Source: JAWPMV01 sp038527215
Lineage (GTDB): Bacteria > Bacteroidota > Bacteroidia > J057
Assembly: GCA_038527215.1 (NCBI GenBank)
Contig: JBCBGC010000010.1
Coordinates: 1 to 64,000, forward strand
Reading direction: 5' to 3'
DNA length: 64,000 nucleotides
Below the pieces are notes generated by a model. That model was not told where the DNA came from. It saw only the letters and a list, made by a program, of their open reading frames with translations, and ran no database searches. Positions within the stretch are counted from its first letter, which is position 1; the number at the start of each line of letters is the position of its first letter. Positions 34,335 through 41,913 of this stretch are shown piece after piece. A program made the translations under genes and the position numbers.

Positions 34335-35474
34335 TTATGCCAGGGGTGAAGAAGCCCCTAAGGCTTTCAACACAGCGATGGTATGATGTGCTTGTAATCG
34401 CTGGGCTTCAGCCAGGGCTTGGTTCAGTTGTGCTTGGGAGAGGAGGGGCTGCGGAGCTGAATCTGAAGCAGAAGACCATTCTGCAGGCTCACCTAAGTAC
34501 TGCCATAGCAGTTTAAGGGTATTGTTTAGCTGCCGTTTGAGCGTACCCGAAAGCTGAAACTCCGCGTCTTCATTCGAAAAATTTCTTTGGTCTATTTTTT
34601 CCCATACGTTGCGAAGGCCCGGAAGAATATCTGTAGAAAGCCCTGCTTGATTTTTTAAATATGAAGTGTTCAGTACCTTCCCAAGTTCGGGTAAAACCTG
34701 GATGAGGTTTCTGCCTTTTCCGGGTAAGCCAAGCGCGCTGAAATTACTCAAGACGATTTCCAGGATATCTATCCAATGCAAGCCGGATTTTGCGGGCTTG
34801 GGACCTTCCGCTGGAATTTCCGGTCTTTCTTCGGGGGGTAAAAAGGGCCAACTGGCTTCCTCCAGAACTTTACGCTGGAAAGGGGAGAGTTCGGGTACAC
34901 TGTGGGGCCTAAGACCTGCCTGGTTCATCAGCAGAGGGTTTGCTCCCGCCGCAATCAGCATTTTGATCATGCCTGTCTTGCCAGCTTTGGCAGCCAGTAG
35001 AAGGGGCGTGTTGCCCTGCTGATCCTGAATATTTGCGCTTACTCCTTTATTTAATAAAGTCCCAACCAGTGAGGTTCGTTTTGATCGGCAAGCGATATGC
35101 AAAACCGTTTCTCCGGCTTGATTTTGGATCTCCAAATCCTGCGCCTCTATTAGCGGTTGATGCACCCAGCTAAGCTCTTCTTGTTGGATAGCATACATGA
35201 GGGCTGTATTTCCCGTGGCATCACTGGCGTTCAGATCAGCCTGTGCATCCAACAACAATTGCATACATCCATCCTGCCCGGAAAGCATCGCCTGCACGAT
35301 GGCCGGCACCCCCTGCTCGTCCCGACTGTCCGGGCTAAACCCCTGGTCCAGCAATCCAGCCAGGATTTTTTCTTCTCCCATCTCCACAATTTTCACCAGA
35401 GAAGCCTCATTACAAGCGCCCGTGAGTCGCTTGCAACGCTGCCTATATCTGCGTCTTTTCCAGCGGGATATCAT
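34335..35474 (-). CDS. Ankyrin-repeat protein at the end of the condensin-like operon
   Basis: The 379-residue protein has about four to five ankyrin repeats in its N-terminal half (DEQGVPAIVQAMLSGQDGC, DATGNTALMYAIQQEE, NQAGETVLHIACRSKRTS, DQQGNTPLLLAAKAGKTGM, NQAGLRPHSV). The C-terminal half is helical, with low-complexity Pro/Glu linkers. Ankyrin repeats are protein-binding modules, so a role as adaptor for the MukBEF-like proteins is possible. The gene starts 51 bp after the SMC-like gene ends, in the same direction. No signal peptide or membrane segment is seen, so it is probably cytoplasmic. Confidence 0.85.
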   Translation of the reverse strand: MISRWKRRRYRQRCKRLTGACNEASLVKIVEMGEEKILAGLLDQGFSPDSRDEQGVPAIVQAMLSGQDGCMQLLLDAQADLNASDATGNTALMYAIQQEELSWVHQPLIEAQDLEIQNQAGETVLHIACRSKRTSLVGTLLNKGVSANIQDQQGNTPLLLAAKAGKTGMIKMLIAAGANPLLMNQAGLRPHSVPELSPFQRKVLEEASWPFLPPEERPEIPAEGPKPAKSGLHWIDILEIVLSNFSALGLPGKGRNLIQVLPELGKVLNTSYLKNQAGLSTDILPGLRNVWEKIDQRNFSNEDAEFQLSGTLKRQLNNTLKLLWQYLGEPAEWSSASDSAPQPLLSQAQLNQALAEAQRLQAHHTIAVLKALGASSPLA

Positions 35475-35525
35475 AAGTTCTGCAAATTACCATCCTAACT
35501 TACGATTTTCCCGGGAGCTATTTTT

Positions 35526-38500
35526 TCAAGCGGTCAATAAAGGAAGGGATTGGACCTGATTGGCTTGTTCATAAAGGTGGTAAAAACTGACTTTTTCCAG
35601 GGGAAAAGCATGCCAGCGATAGGTGCCGATCATGAAGTAACAGCCTGATTGCAGGCAACTTTCATGAAGGGCAGATACATCAATGCCAGGTCCGGTTTGA
35701 TCCAGATCGAAAAGCAACATCAATCCCTGAACCGGATGAAGGATTCGGCTCACCATCAGTTCATAGAGGCTTTGCATGACCATGGCGGTAGATAAGCCAG
35801 GCCCGGTCAATTCAACCAATAGGTCCCAATCGAGGCTTTCCTGAGGAAATTGGGTGAGGATTTCAGCCAGAAGCTCTAAGCTTTCCCATATTCCTTTTTC
35901 CTGCTTCGTTGAAGGGTCCATCTGGAATAAATCCTGGTCATGTGGGCTTCCGTGGGATTGCTGGTACCAATTGACAATTTGTTCCAAAAGCGGCCATAGT
36001 TGATGGGCCTTAGAGCGGAATTGGAGGTGTGATAAACTCCCTGTTTGAAGTGCAATCCACTGATTGAGTTTCGGGACAGCTTGCAACAGCGGTTGAAGAC
36101 TGGAAATAATGGTCCCCATGCTTTCCTGGGATCGCTTTCTTGTAAGCACTCCATATGTTTCTTCCAGCCCTTTTTCCTGCAGGGTACGCAACTTTTGCAA
36201 GACCACTAATCCTGATTCCGGCGTTGATACTTCCAAAGGCAGACCCAAGGCATTAGCAGGAGAAAGGAGGCCGGTAAGCAGGTTGAGTTTTTGGAGGAGC
36301 TGATCTGCGGCAGTCTGTTGCTGTCGAATGGCCAGTTTAAAAAACCGGATGCGCTCTTGTAAGTGTTTCGGGCTGGTATCTTCCTGCCCGGAAGAAGGGA
36401 TAGGGGCAGAGGGAAGATGACCTGTAGACTGCAGAGGCTTGAGCAAGGCCAGGCCAGCTTCCCAGGCCTTTAGTTCTTGTTCCAGTTTTTCTACAGAAGG
36501 GTGGTGGTTCGCTGATACCTCGGGTTGTTGAAGAAGCGCGTTACGCTCCGCCAACCAGCTTGCCTCATGTACAAAAAATGCCTGGAAATCCTGGGCATAA
36601 TGCTCATGTAGGAACTGATCCTTACTCCCCTTTTTGGAAGCCGGCGGCGGCAGTTCATGGCAGGCAGTTTTGAACTTTTGCCAGAGTTCCTGCCTTTTTT
36701 GGCTTAGCTGTAAAATTTCCTGCTGGATTGCCTGAACCCGGTACAATTCTTTGATGCTTTGTTGGGCAAGAGCTTGTTGTTGCTGCTGTACCTCACGGGT
36801 CTGGCGCAGCTTTTTCTGTTTGAGTTGAATCCGCCATTGTTCGGCTGCCTGTTTTAACTCCTGCAGCTTTCGATTCATTTCTTTACCTCGCTGCTGATAC
36901 CGCTTGGTGAGCTTCACCTGAGCCTGATGCGCATAATGCTGAAATTGAGCGATTTCCTGCCTGATTTTTTCCGCTTCTTTTTCCCATAGATCCAGCTCTT
37001 CCTGCCAGTGTTCCAGGTCGGGAAGTTTGGTGTCAAAATCTGAAAGCTCCAGGCGGATCCCGAAAAGAAGGGGGCTTAGTTTTTCAATTTCAGCCCCGAA
37101 AACCGGTTGAAGGAGAATTTCTTCTTTGACCACTTTTCCCACTGTCTCCTGCCAATCCGGATAATGTTGTTCAAGCCAATGGAGGAAGGAGGCATTCACC
37201 TGGGTTAGAACTTCTTTTCGCTTCCTGATAAGCTGATCCAGTTCCTTGGATCTGGTTTGAAGCAGAGACATTTTCTCTTCCTGCTCTTTTTCTAAGGTAT
37301 GCGAAGCATCTTTGAGCCGTTGTTGATTGAGCTGCTGACGCATTTCTATTTTGACAATCTCCTTCTCAATGCTCAAGAGCTGCTCAGCATCAGCTTCACT
37401 CTGTTGGGATGCATCTGAAGGGCTGGAAGGGTTCTGGGCTGGCAACAATAGTTGTTGAGAAGCCTGAATAAAATCCTGGTGCAGCTTTTCTATTTCCTGA
37501 TCCAGGCTTTCCATGGCTTCCCATTCTTTCCAACTCAGTAGATCAACTGGCAAGGAGGAGATGGGATGCTGTAATCCCGGCGACTCAAGGGTAAGATGTT
37601 GATACCTGGTGCGGAGTTTTTGCGTGATTTCCAGTTGGGATTCTAGCCTCCCAAGTCGATAGTGCGGATGAGCCGCGATATCTTGCTGCTTCGCCGATTG
37701 GCTGGCTTCTGTTATGGTGACTTTTAGGTGCGCTATGGCAGTTTGTCCATCTGCCCAGGCCTGGATGAGCTTTTCCCGATAGGTTTGGTAATTCTGTTGA
37801 GCCTGTAAAAAACTTTTTTCCAGGCTATTTATATGCGGCATAGACGCTAGCATGCGTTGAAGCTGGTGCAGGTCCCTTCGGTCTTGCAGGATTGGCTGCA
37901 GGGCTTGCCTAAGCGGCTGAATATTCAACCTGGGTTCCAATACATCCTGGCCCGCCAGCAACAAAGTTGTCAGCCGGGTGGAAGTCATGTCTTCTGAGGT
38001 AAAGATCTGGCTGAGCCATTGGCGGAGAAATTGAGGGTGGTCCGTAGGTAACCAGGAGCTGAATTTGGGCGAGCGACTTTTAGGCGCTTTGCCGTAAAAC
38101 CGGTGTAGGTAATCCTGGGGCCCCATGGGAGCGGTAAGGCCCATTTTTGCGGCCTTGATGGCCTGGATAATGTCGGTGATACTCCAACTTTTTACCGGTT
38201 CCTCCAAGACAGCTTCCAAGTTCCCTTTTCCCATGCGAAAAACGGGCAAGCCTTTTTCCAGAGAAAGAATGATAAAAGCTGCTTTGCCCTGAGGATGGCC
38301 GCTGAGGATCAAGCCAGCTTCCTCATGAGGAAGAAAACAGCTTAATCGTTGGGAGTACATACCGGGATGAATGGCTGTTTGAAAATCCCCTCCTAAAAAT
38401 AATGACATGGCGTGTAGAGGCAGTACCCCGCTGGCCTCGGGCCCTTTTATATAAAGAGAGGTGTTTAGGGCAAATCGCTGGAAGGGAAAAGGCCCACTTT

Positions 38501-38534
38501 GGACAAAAATGAGTTCGTCAAAAAGGCTAGACAT
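35526..38534 (-). CDS. MukB/MksB/JetC-like SMC protein with degenerate ATPase motifs
   Basis: The 1002-residue protein has the SMC plan: globular N-terminus (about 1-230), long Gln-rich coiled coils (about 230-440 and 540-870) around a less regular middle, and globular C-terminus. The N-terminus aligns by eye with MukB/MksB heads: LYIKGPEASGVLPLHAMSLF sits where the P-loop (GxxxxGK[ST]) should be, but Lys and Ser/Thr are V37 and L38. YLHRFYG corresponds to the conserved YLRRLYG of MksB. At the C-terminus LTGPG (909-913) replaces the LSGGE signature, and LMLLFDLD (938-945) replaces Walker B, lacking the catalytic Glu. It is probably unable to hydrolyse ATP. It begins 6 bp after the MukE-like gene. 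The family call is from reading alone. Confidence 0.65.
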   Translation of the reverse strand: MSSLFDELIFVQSGPFPFQRFALNTSLYIKGPEASGVLPLHAMSLFLGGDFQTAIHPGMYSQRLSCFLPHEEAGLILSGHPQGKAAFIILSLEKGLPVFRMGKGNLEAVLEEPVKSWSITDIIQAIKAAKMGLTAPMGPQDYLHRFYGKAPKSRSPKFSSWLPTDHPQFLRQWLSQIFTSEDMTSTRLTTLLLAGQDVLEPRLNIQPLRQALQPILQDRRDLHQLQRMLASMPHINSLEKSFLQAQQNYQTYREKLIQAWADGQTAIAHLKVTITEASQSAKQQDIAAHPHYRLGRLESQLEITQKLRTRYQHLTLESPGLQHPISSLPVDLLSWKEWEAMESLDQEIEKLHQDFIQASQQLLLPAQNPSSPSDASQQSEADAEQLLSIEKEIVKIEMRQQLNQQRLKDASHTLEKEQEEKMSLLQTRSKELDQLIRKRKEVLTQVNASFLHWLEQHYPDWQETVGKVVKEEILLQPVFGAEIEKLSPLLFGIRLELSDFDTKLPDLEHWQEELDLWEKEAEKIRQEIAQFQHYAHQAQVKLTKRYQQRGKEMNRKLQELKQAAEQWRIQLKQKKLRQTREVQQQQQALAQQSIKELYRVQAIQQEILQLSQKRQELWQKFKTACHELPPPASKKGSKDQFLHEHYAQDFQAFFVHEASWLAERNALLQQPEVSANHHPSVEKLEQELKAWEAGLALLKPLQSTGHLPSAPIPSSGQEDTSPKHLQERIRFFKLAIRQQQTAADQLLQKLNLLTGLLSPANALGLPLEVSTPESGLVVLQKLRTLQEKGLEETYGVLTRKRSQESMGTIISSLQPLLQAVPKLNQWIALQTGSLSHLQFRSKAHQLWPLLEQIVNWYQQSHGSPHDQDLFQMDPSTKQEKGIWESLELLAEILTQFPQESLDWDLLVELTGPGLSTAMVMQSLYELMVSRILHPVQGLMLLFDLDQTGPGIDVSALHESCLQSGCYFMIGTYRWHAFPLEKVSFYHLYEQANQVQSLPLLTA

Positions 38535-38540
38535 GATGAA

Positions 38541-39074
38541 TTAATAGGAAGAAGTGGATTGATAGAGATGAAGGACCATGTGCTGGAGGTAGGAAAAAGC
38601 AGACAAGACTAAATAGCTATCCTCTGCTTCCAGATATTCAACCAGGTTGAGTTTCTCTAATTGTCTCAACAGGGCCTTGATCCGCTCCAGAGGTTGGGCA
38701 CTACTGGCGCGCATGGGGAGTTGAAGGAGTAATTGGGCCAGTTCCGGTTTTTCCCGGCAAGCTTCCAGGATTCGCTGGGGCTGTAACCGATGGCCTGGAC
38801 TTAGATGTACATGGTAGGCTGACAGAAAGTGATACCAGGCCAGGTAGCGGGTAAGCATCTCCTGCTTCTCAGCTATTTCGTGCGCCATTAAAGGCGCCAG
38901 CATGTATATATAGCCTTCCCCTTTGCAGAGGGTATAGCCCAGCGCCGCGAAGTGATTGGCCAGGATAGGAAATTCCTGTTGGGTATGGGAAAACAAGAGC
39001 TGGCGGTGAAGATTTTGGCTGTTTTCGCTCAAAAATCCTCCTGCCTGTAGGTGGGTGAAAATCTCGGAAACCAT
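38541..39074 (-). CDS. MukE/MksE/JetB-like condensin subunit
   Basis: The 177-residue protein matches the MukE plan of two winged-helix domains. The first runs from IFTHLQAGGFLS to HFAALGYTLCKGEGYIYML, where MukE has its EGFFYL segment. The second is RIKALLRQLEKLNLVEYLEAEDSYLVLS, equivalent to the NRLRRLGMVWFM region of MukE. MukE homologues bind the kleisin MukF and regulate the SMC heads. The gene ends 6 bp before the SMC-like gene, and the kleisin-like gene ends 70 bp before its start, reproducing the MksF-MksE-MksB / JetA-JetB-JetC order. The call rests on fold-level pattern and context. Confidence 0.6.
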   Translation of the reverse strand: MVSEIFTHLQAGGFLSENSQNLHRQLLFSHTQQEFPILANHFAALGYTLCKGEGYIYMLAPLMAHEIAEKQEMLTRYLAWYHFLSAYHVHLSPGHRLQPQRILEACREKPELAQLLLQLPMRASSAQPLERIKALLRQLEKLNLVEYLEAEDSYLVLSAFSYLQHMVLHLYQSTSSY

Positions 39075-39094
39075 AGGAATAATCTCAACTACTC

Positions 39095-39102
39095 CAAAGA
39101 TA
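39095..39102 (-). promoter_or_regulatory. Candidate internal -7 element before the MukE-like gene
   Basis: On the minus strand this reads TATCTTTG, an exact TAnnTTTG, 20 bases before ATG 39074. Confidence 0.4.
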
Positions 39103-39144
39103 TGAGATTTTTGATAAAAAAATTAGCTAAAATTGATAAAAATA

Positions 39145-40242
39145 TTAGCTGCTGGCTAAACTTATGTGAGCCACTTTCAGGCCCTGAAAGGGAAGGGAGG
39201 CCGGGGAAATACTCAGTTGATCTCGATAGATGTCCACCAGGCTGGTGAACAGGTAGATCAGCTCTGCGGGGGAAAGATGTTGCGTGAATGAGGAGGCTTG
39301 GAGAAAAGAAAAGAGGTCTTTTCCTTGGGCCTGAAAAGCCGCAAATATTTCTTCCAGGGAAATCCCCGGCTCACTGCTAAGACCTGGCTGGTCTTTCGGG
39401 AAAGGCCGGGAAGCTGGAGGCGTCTGGCGAGGACCGATTAGTTCTTGCTTAGCCGGATGGGCTACCGGATGAAACCAATCTCCTGCTTGAGATTTTTCCT
39501 GATGGATCAGCGGCTGAGTAACCGCATAAAGCCGCAATAGTTCCTGCCAGGTAGCAAGGTGAGCCTGGGAGGGTTCCAGGAGTAAGAGTTCCTGGCTCCA
39601 TCGCCGGAAAAAGCCCTGACAACTTTCACAAGCTTCCAATGCCTGATTCCAGAGCCGAATAAAGAGGGGATTCGTTTCCAGGGCAAACCATTCCGTTTCA
39701 AACAGCAGCTGTTGAAGGCTGGACAGCTCTTGGGCAAAATCCTCAACGATCTGTAAAAAATGGTCTCGCTTCCGGGCGAATACTTCCAGATTGTTTTCCA
39801 GACAAATCGAGGCTTTGGCAGATTGGCTCCAGTCGAAGCAAGCTGGCCATATTTCCAATCCTACTTGTTGCAGCAGGGCGGTCATGGTCTCGGACTCTGG
39901 TGCGGCTTCAGTGGGAGGTCGCTGTTCCAGCACGGAAAGCAGAAAGCTGAATTGCTGGTGAAGCTCCTTTACCAAAGGGTAGGGGCGATACGTCGGAGAA
40001 AAAGTATGAGGAGCGAGGAGTTTTTGCACGTGAGGAGCCAGATGCAGGTAGGCCCCTTTTTGGATGAATAAGCCTCGCTTAAGCAGCGCCTGCAGGCGGC
40101 TTTTTTCCTGCCTCAAATGCTCCCAAAGTGCTTCATCATCTTCCCTCACGGTCTGGTAAGGCTGGCTGAGCAGGTACTGCAAAGCAGCCCTTTCACTATA
40201 AACCTGAGAAAACCAGGTAATGGGATGAGAAGAAGTATTCAC
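39145..40242 (-). CDS. MukF/MksF/JetA-like kleisin subunit
   Basis: The 365-residue protein has an N-terminal winged-helix-like domain (about 18-80, SRLQALLKRGLFIQKGAYLHL). A helical middle of about 180 residues contains a helix-rich FARKRDHFLQIVEDFAQELS stretch, a Pro-rich linker follows (about 275-300), and a small helical C-terminal domain ends it. This is the general plan of MukF-type kleisins, though the sequence is highly divergent and shorter than MukF (about 440). The identification leans on its place before the MukE-like and MukB-like genes. The start is GTG 40242; no ATG is available nearby. A TAnnTTTG element lies 17 bases upstream. Confidence 0.5.
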   Translation of the reverse strand: MNTSSHPITWFSQVYSERAALQYLLSQPYQTVREDDEALWEHLRQEKSRLQALLKRGLFIQKGAYLHLAPHVQKLLAPHTFSPTYRPYPLVKELHQQFSFLLSVLEQRPPTEAAPESETMTALLQQVGLEIWPACFDWSQSAKASICLENNLEVFARKRDHFLQIVEDFAQELSSLQQLLFETEWFALETNPLFIRLWNQALEACESCQGFFRRWSQELLLLEPSQAHLATWQELLRLYAVTQPLIHQEKSQAGDWFHPVAHPAKQELIGPRQTPPASRPFPKDQPGLSSEPGISLEEIFAAFQAQGKDLFSFLQASSFTQHLSPAELIYLFTSLVDIYRDQLSISPASLPFQGLKVAHISLASS

Positions 40243-40259
40243 GCTGGCATCCTTTTGCC

Positions 40260-40267
40260 CAAAAGTA
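40260..40267 (-). promoter_or_regulatory. Candidate -7 element before the kleisin-like gene
   Basis: On the minus strand this reads TACTTTTG, an exact TAnnTTTG, 17 bases before GTG 40242, supporting that start. Confidence 0.45.
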
Positions 40268-40280
40268 CGGTCAATTCTGC

Positions 40281-41729
40281 TTATTCCACGCTTTCCAGTT
40301 CGCTTATTTTTTCCCTAAGCCAGTTTATGTTGGCGATCTCCCGCTTTCGGTCTATGCGGTTGCGGAGTTTTTCTGCCGCTTTCAGAAAATTCTGGGGATG
40401 ATCGATCCATTTCTGCGTGCGGAGCTGGTTGAGTTTTTTGACAAAAACCAACAGGTTAAGATGGGTCTTTCGTTGGTACTGGGAAATCAATTGGTTACGA
40501 CGCAAACTCTGCTCAAACGCATGGATCAAAGACAAGAGCCCTTCTTGGTCAGCAAGTTCGTAGTAGATTTTCAGCAAAAGGGTTTTGGCCCCCAAATAAT
40601 AAAATACATCCTCTATTTCCAGGTCCACCAACAACTTCATCGCCTGGCGGGAAGCTCCCTGACCATGATGTAGTAAATATGCCTGGTTATAAGCTAAGAC
40701 TCCTTTGCGTTGGTCTGGACTGATTTTGTCCGCTATGTCGTGGAGGAAAGAAGCCGTCCAGGCAAAATCCTTTACCCTGACCCCCAGGGTTACCATATTT
40801 TTGACGTCGGTGGGGGAGATATAGCCTCGCACAAACACCAACTCCTTGACCAGCATATCCTGATACAAATCCAGAGATTCCCGGATAAAAGTAGACTGGC
40901 CCAGGTTGATCTGCTTGATGCAAAAATTTAAGGCATGTTGATACAGGCCCAGGGCTTCTGCTTTTGGGATGGCCGGTCCGGTGGTATACAAAGCCTTTTT
41001 GAATTGAAAATAGGTTTCAGCAGCTTCATTTTGTTGCAGGATCAATACCAAATAGTACAAACGGATCAAAGGAAAGGCATGATAGGCCTCCAGCCTCGGC
41101 TTCAGATAGGTTAAAAAATGATCAATCTTTTCCTGAGAGATCTCGGCCTGCAGAATTTTATGCTGATTGACCCACTGACACATATTCCGAAGGGTGTTCT
41201 GGACAAAAAATACTTCCAAAGAAACAATTTTGTCTTCGATGCTTTTTTCCACCTCTCGTTTTCCCTGACCTAGCTTAAAGGTGTAGGCTTCCTCCGCGCT
41301 AAGGTATCTCCATAGGTGATGGTTGGTATCGGTCAAGTGATCCGCAGTCAGGTGTTTTTCCAAGCGGGCATGGGTTTGCCAAAAGGGTTTTTCCCATCCT
41401 TCCCTGGCTTGCCGTTGTAGCAAGAGAAGTTCTGCCGAGACCGGACTTTCTTGTAGGGCTTCGACCTGTAAAAACTGATGAAAAAGTTTTTTTAAGTAGG
41501 AAATCAGATGCGTAATGCGCGCCTTTTTGAAGAGTATATCTGGGAAAAAATCTACGTGGAGTTGGTGGTAGTTAAGCGGTTCGGTGGGCGTAGCCTGGTA
41601 GATCGCGTCCAGGAGGTTTAACAGCTTGGGGTCAGTATTGAAGTAAGGAGAATCCACAAATTTTCGGAATCGCTTTTGTTCCCAATGATCAAGGGCGTGC
41701 AATTGTTGTTGAAAATTCAGTGATTCCAT
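40281..41729 (-). CDS. Alpha-helical repeat protein of unknown function heading the condensin-like operon
   Basis: The 482-residue protein is helical throughout with TPR-like spacing and no signal peptide or membrane segment. Its N-terminus has a striking motif, WEQKRFRKFVDSPYFN. I have the impression that proteins with this KRF-x-KF-x-SPYFN start form a multicopy family in Saprospiria, but cannot verify this. It ends 38 bp before the kleisin-like gene. Its promoter region is shared with the divergent secreted-protein gene at 41914, with exact -7 elements for both directions. No enzymatic motif was found; a scaffold or adaptor role is possible. Confidence 0.75.
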   Translation of the reverse strand: MESLNFQQQLHALDHWEQKRFRKFVDSPYFNTDPKLLNLLDAIYQATPTEPLNYHQLHVDFFPDILFKKARITHLISYLKKLFHQFLQVEALQESPVSAELLLLQRQAREGWEKPFWQTHARLEKHLTADHLTDTNHHLWRYLSAEEAYTFKLGQGKREVEKSIEDKIVSLEVFFVQNTLRNMCQWVNQHKILQAEISQEKIDHFLTYLKPRLEAYHAFPLIRLYYLVLILQQNEAAETYFQFKKALYTTGPAIPKAEALGLYQHALNFCIKQINLGQSTFIRESLDLYQDMLVKELVFVRGYISPTDVKNMVTLGVRVKDFAWTASFLHDIADKISPDQRKGVLAYNQAYLLHHGQGASRQAMKLLVDLEIEDVFYYLGAKTLLLKIYYELADQEGLLSLIHAFEQSLRRNQLISQYQRKTHLNLLVFVKKLNQLRTQKWIDHPQNFLKAAEKLRNRIDRKREIANINWLREKISELESVE

Positions 41730-41806
41730 TTAATCGATTTTGATGGAGTGAGGTCTAATAAATATAGAAAAATAGACCTGTTATTCGATGAATGGGGATA
41801 TAAATA

Positions 41807-41814
41807 CAAAATTA
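41807..41814 (-). promoter_or_regulatory. Candidate -7 element of the condensin-like operon
   Basis: On the minus strand this reads TAATTTTG, an exact TAnnTTTG, 77 bases before ATG 41729. Confidence 0.4.
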
Positions 41815-41865
41815 AATACTCGATTTTTTATAAATATTGTGTTTTCTCACTTGTGGCTCCAGCGG

Positions 41866-41873
41866 TAGATTTG
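41866..41873 (+). promoter_or_regulatory. Candidate -7 element of the repeat-protein gene at 41914
   Basis: TAGATTTG fits TAnnTTTG exactly, 40 bases before ATG 41914. A TTG at 41851 lies too close to be an ideal -33 box. Confidence 0.45.
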
Positions 41874-41913
41874 TAAGGTGATATAAAAATCCACCATACA
41901 AATACTTCAAATC

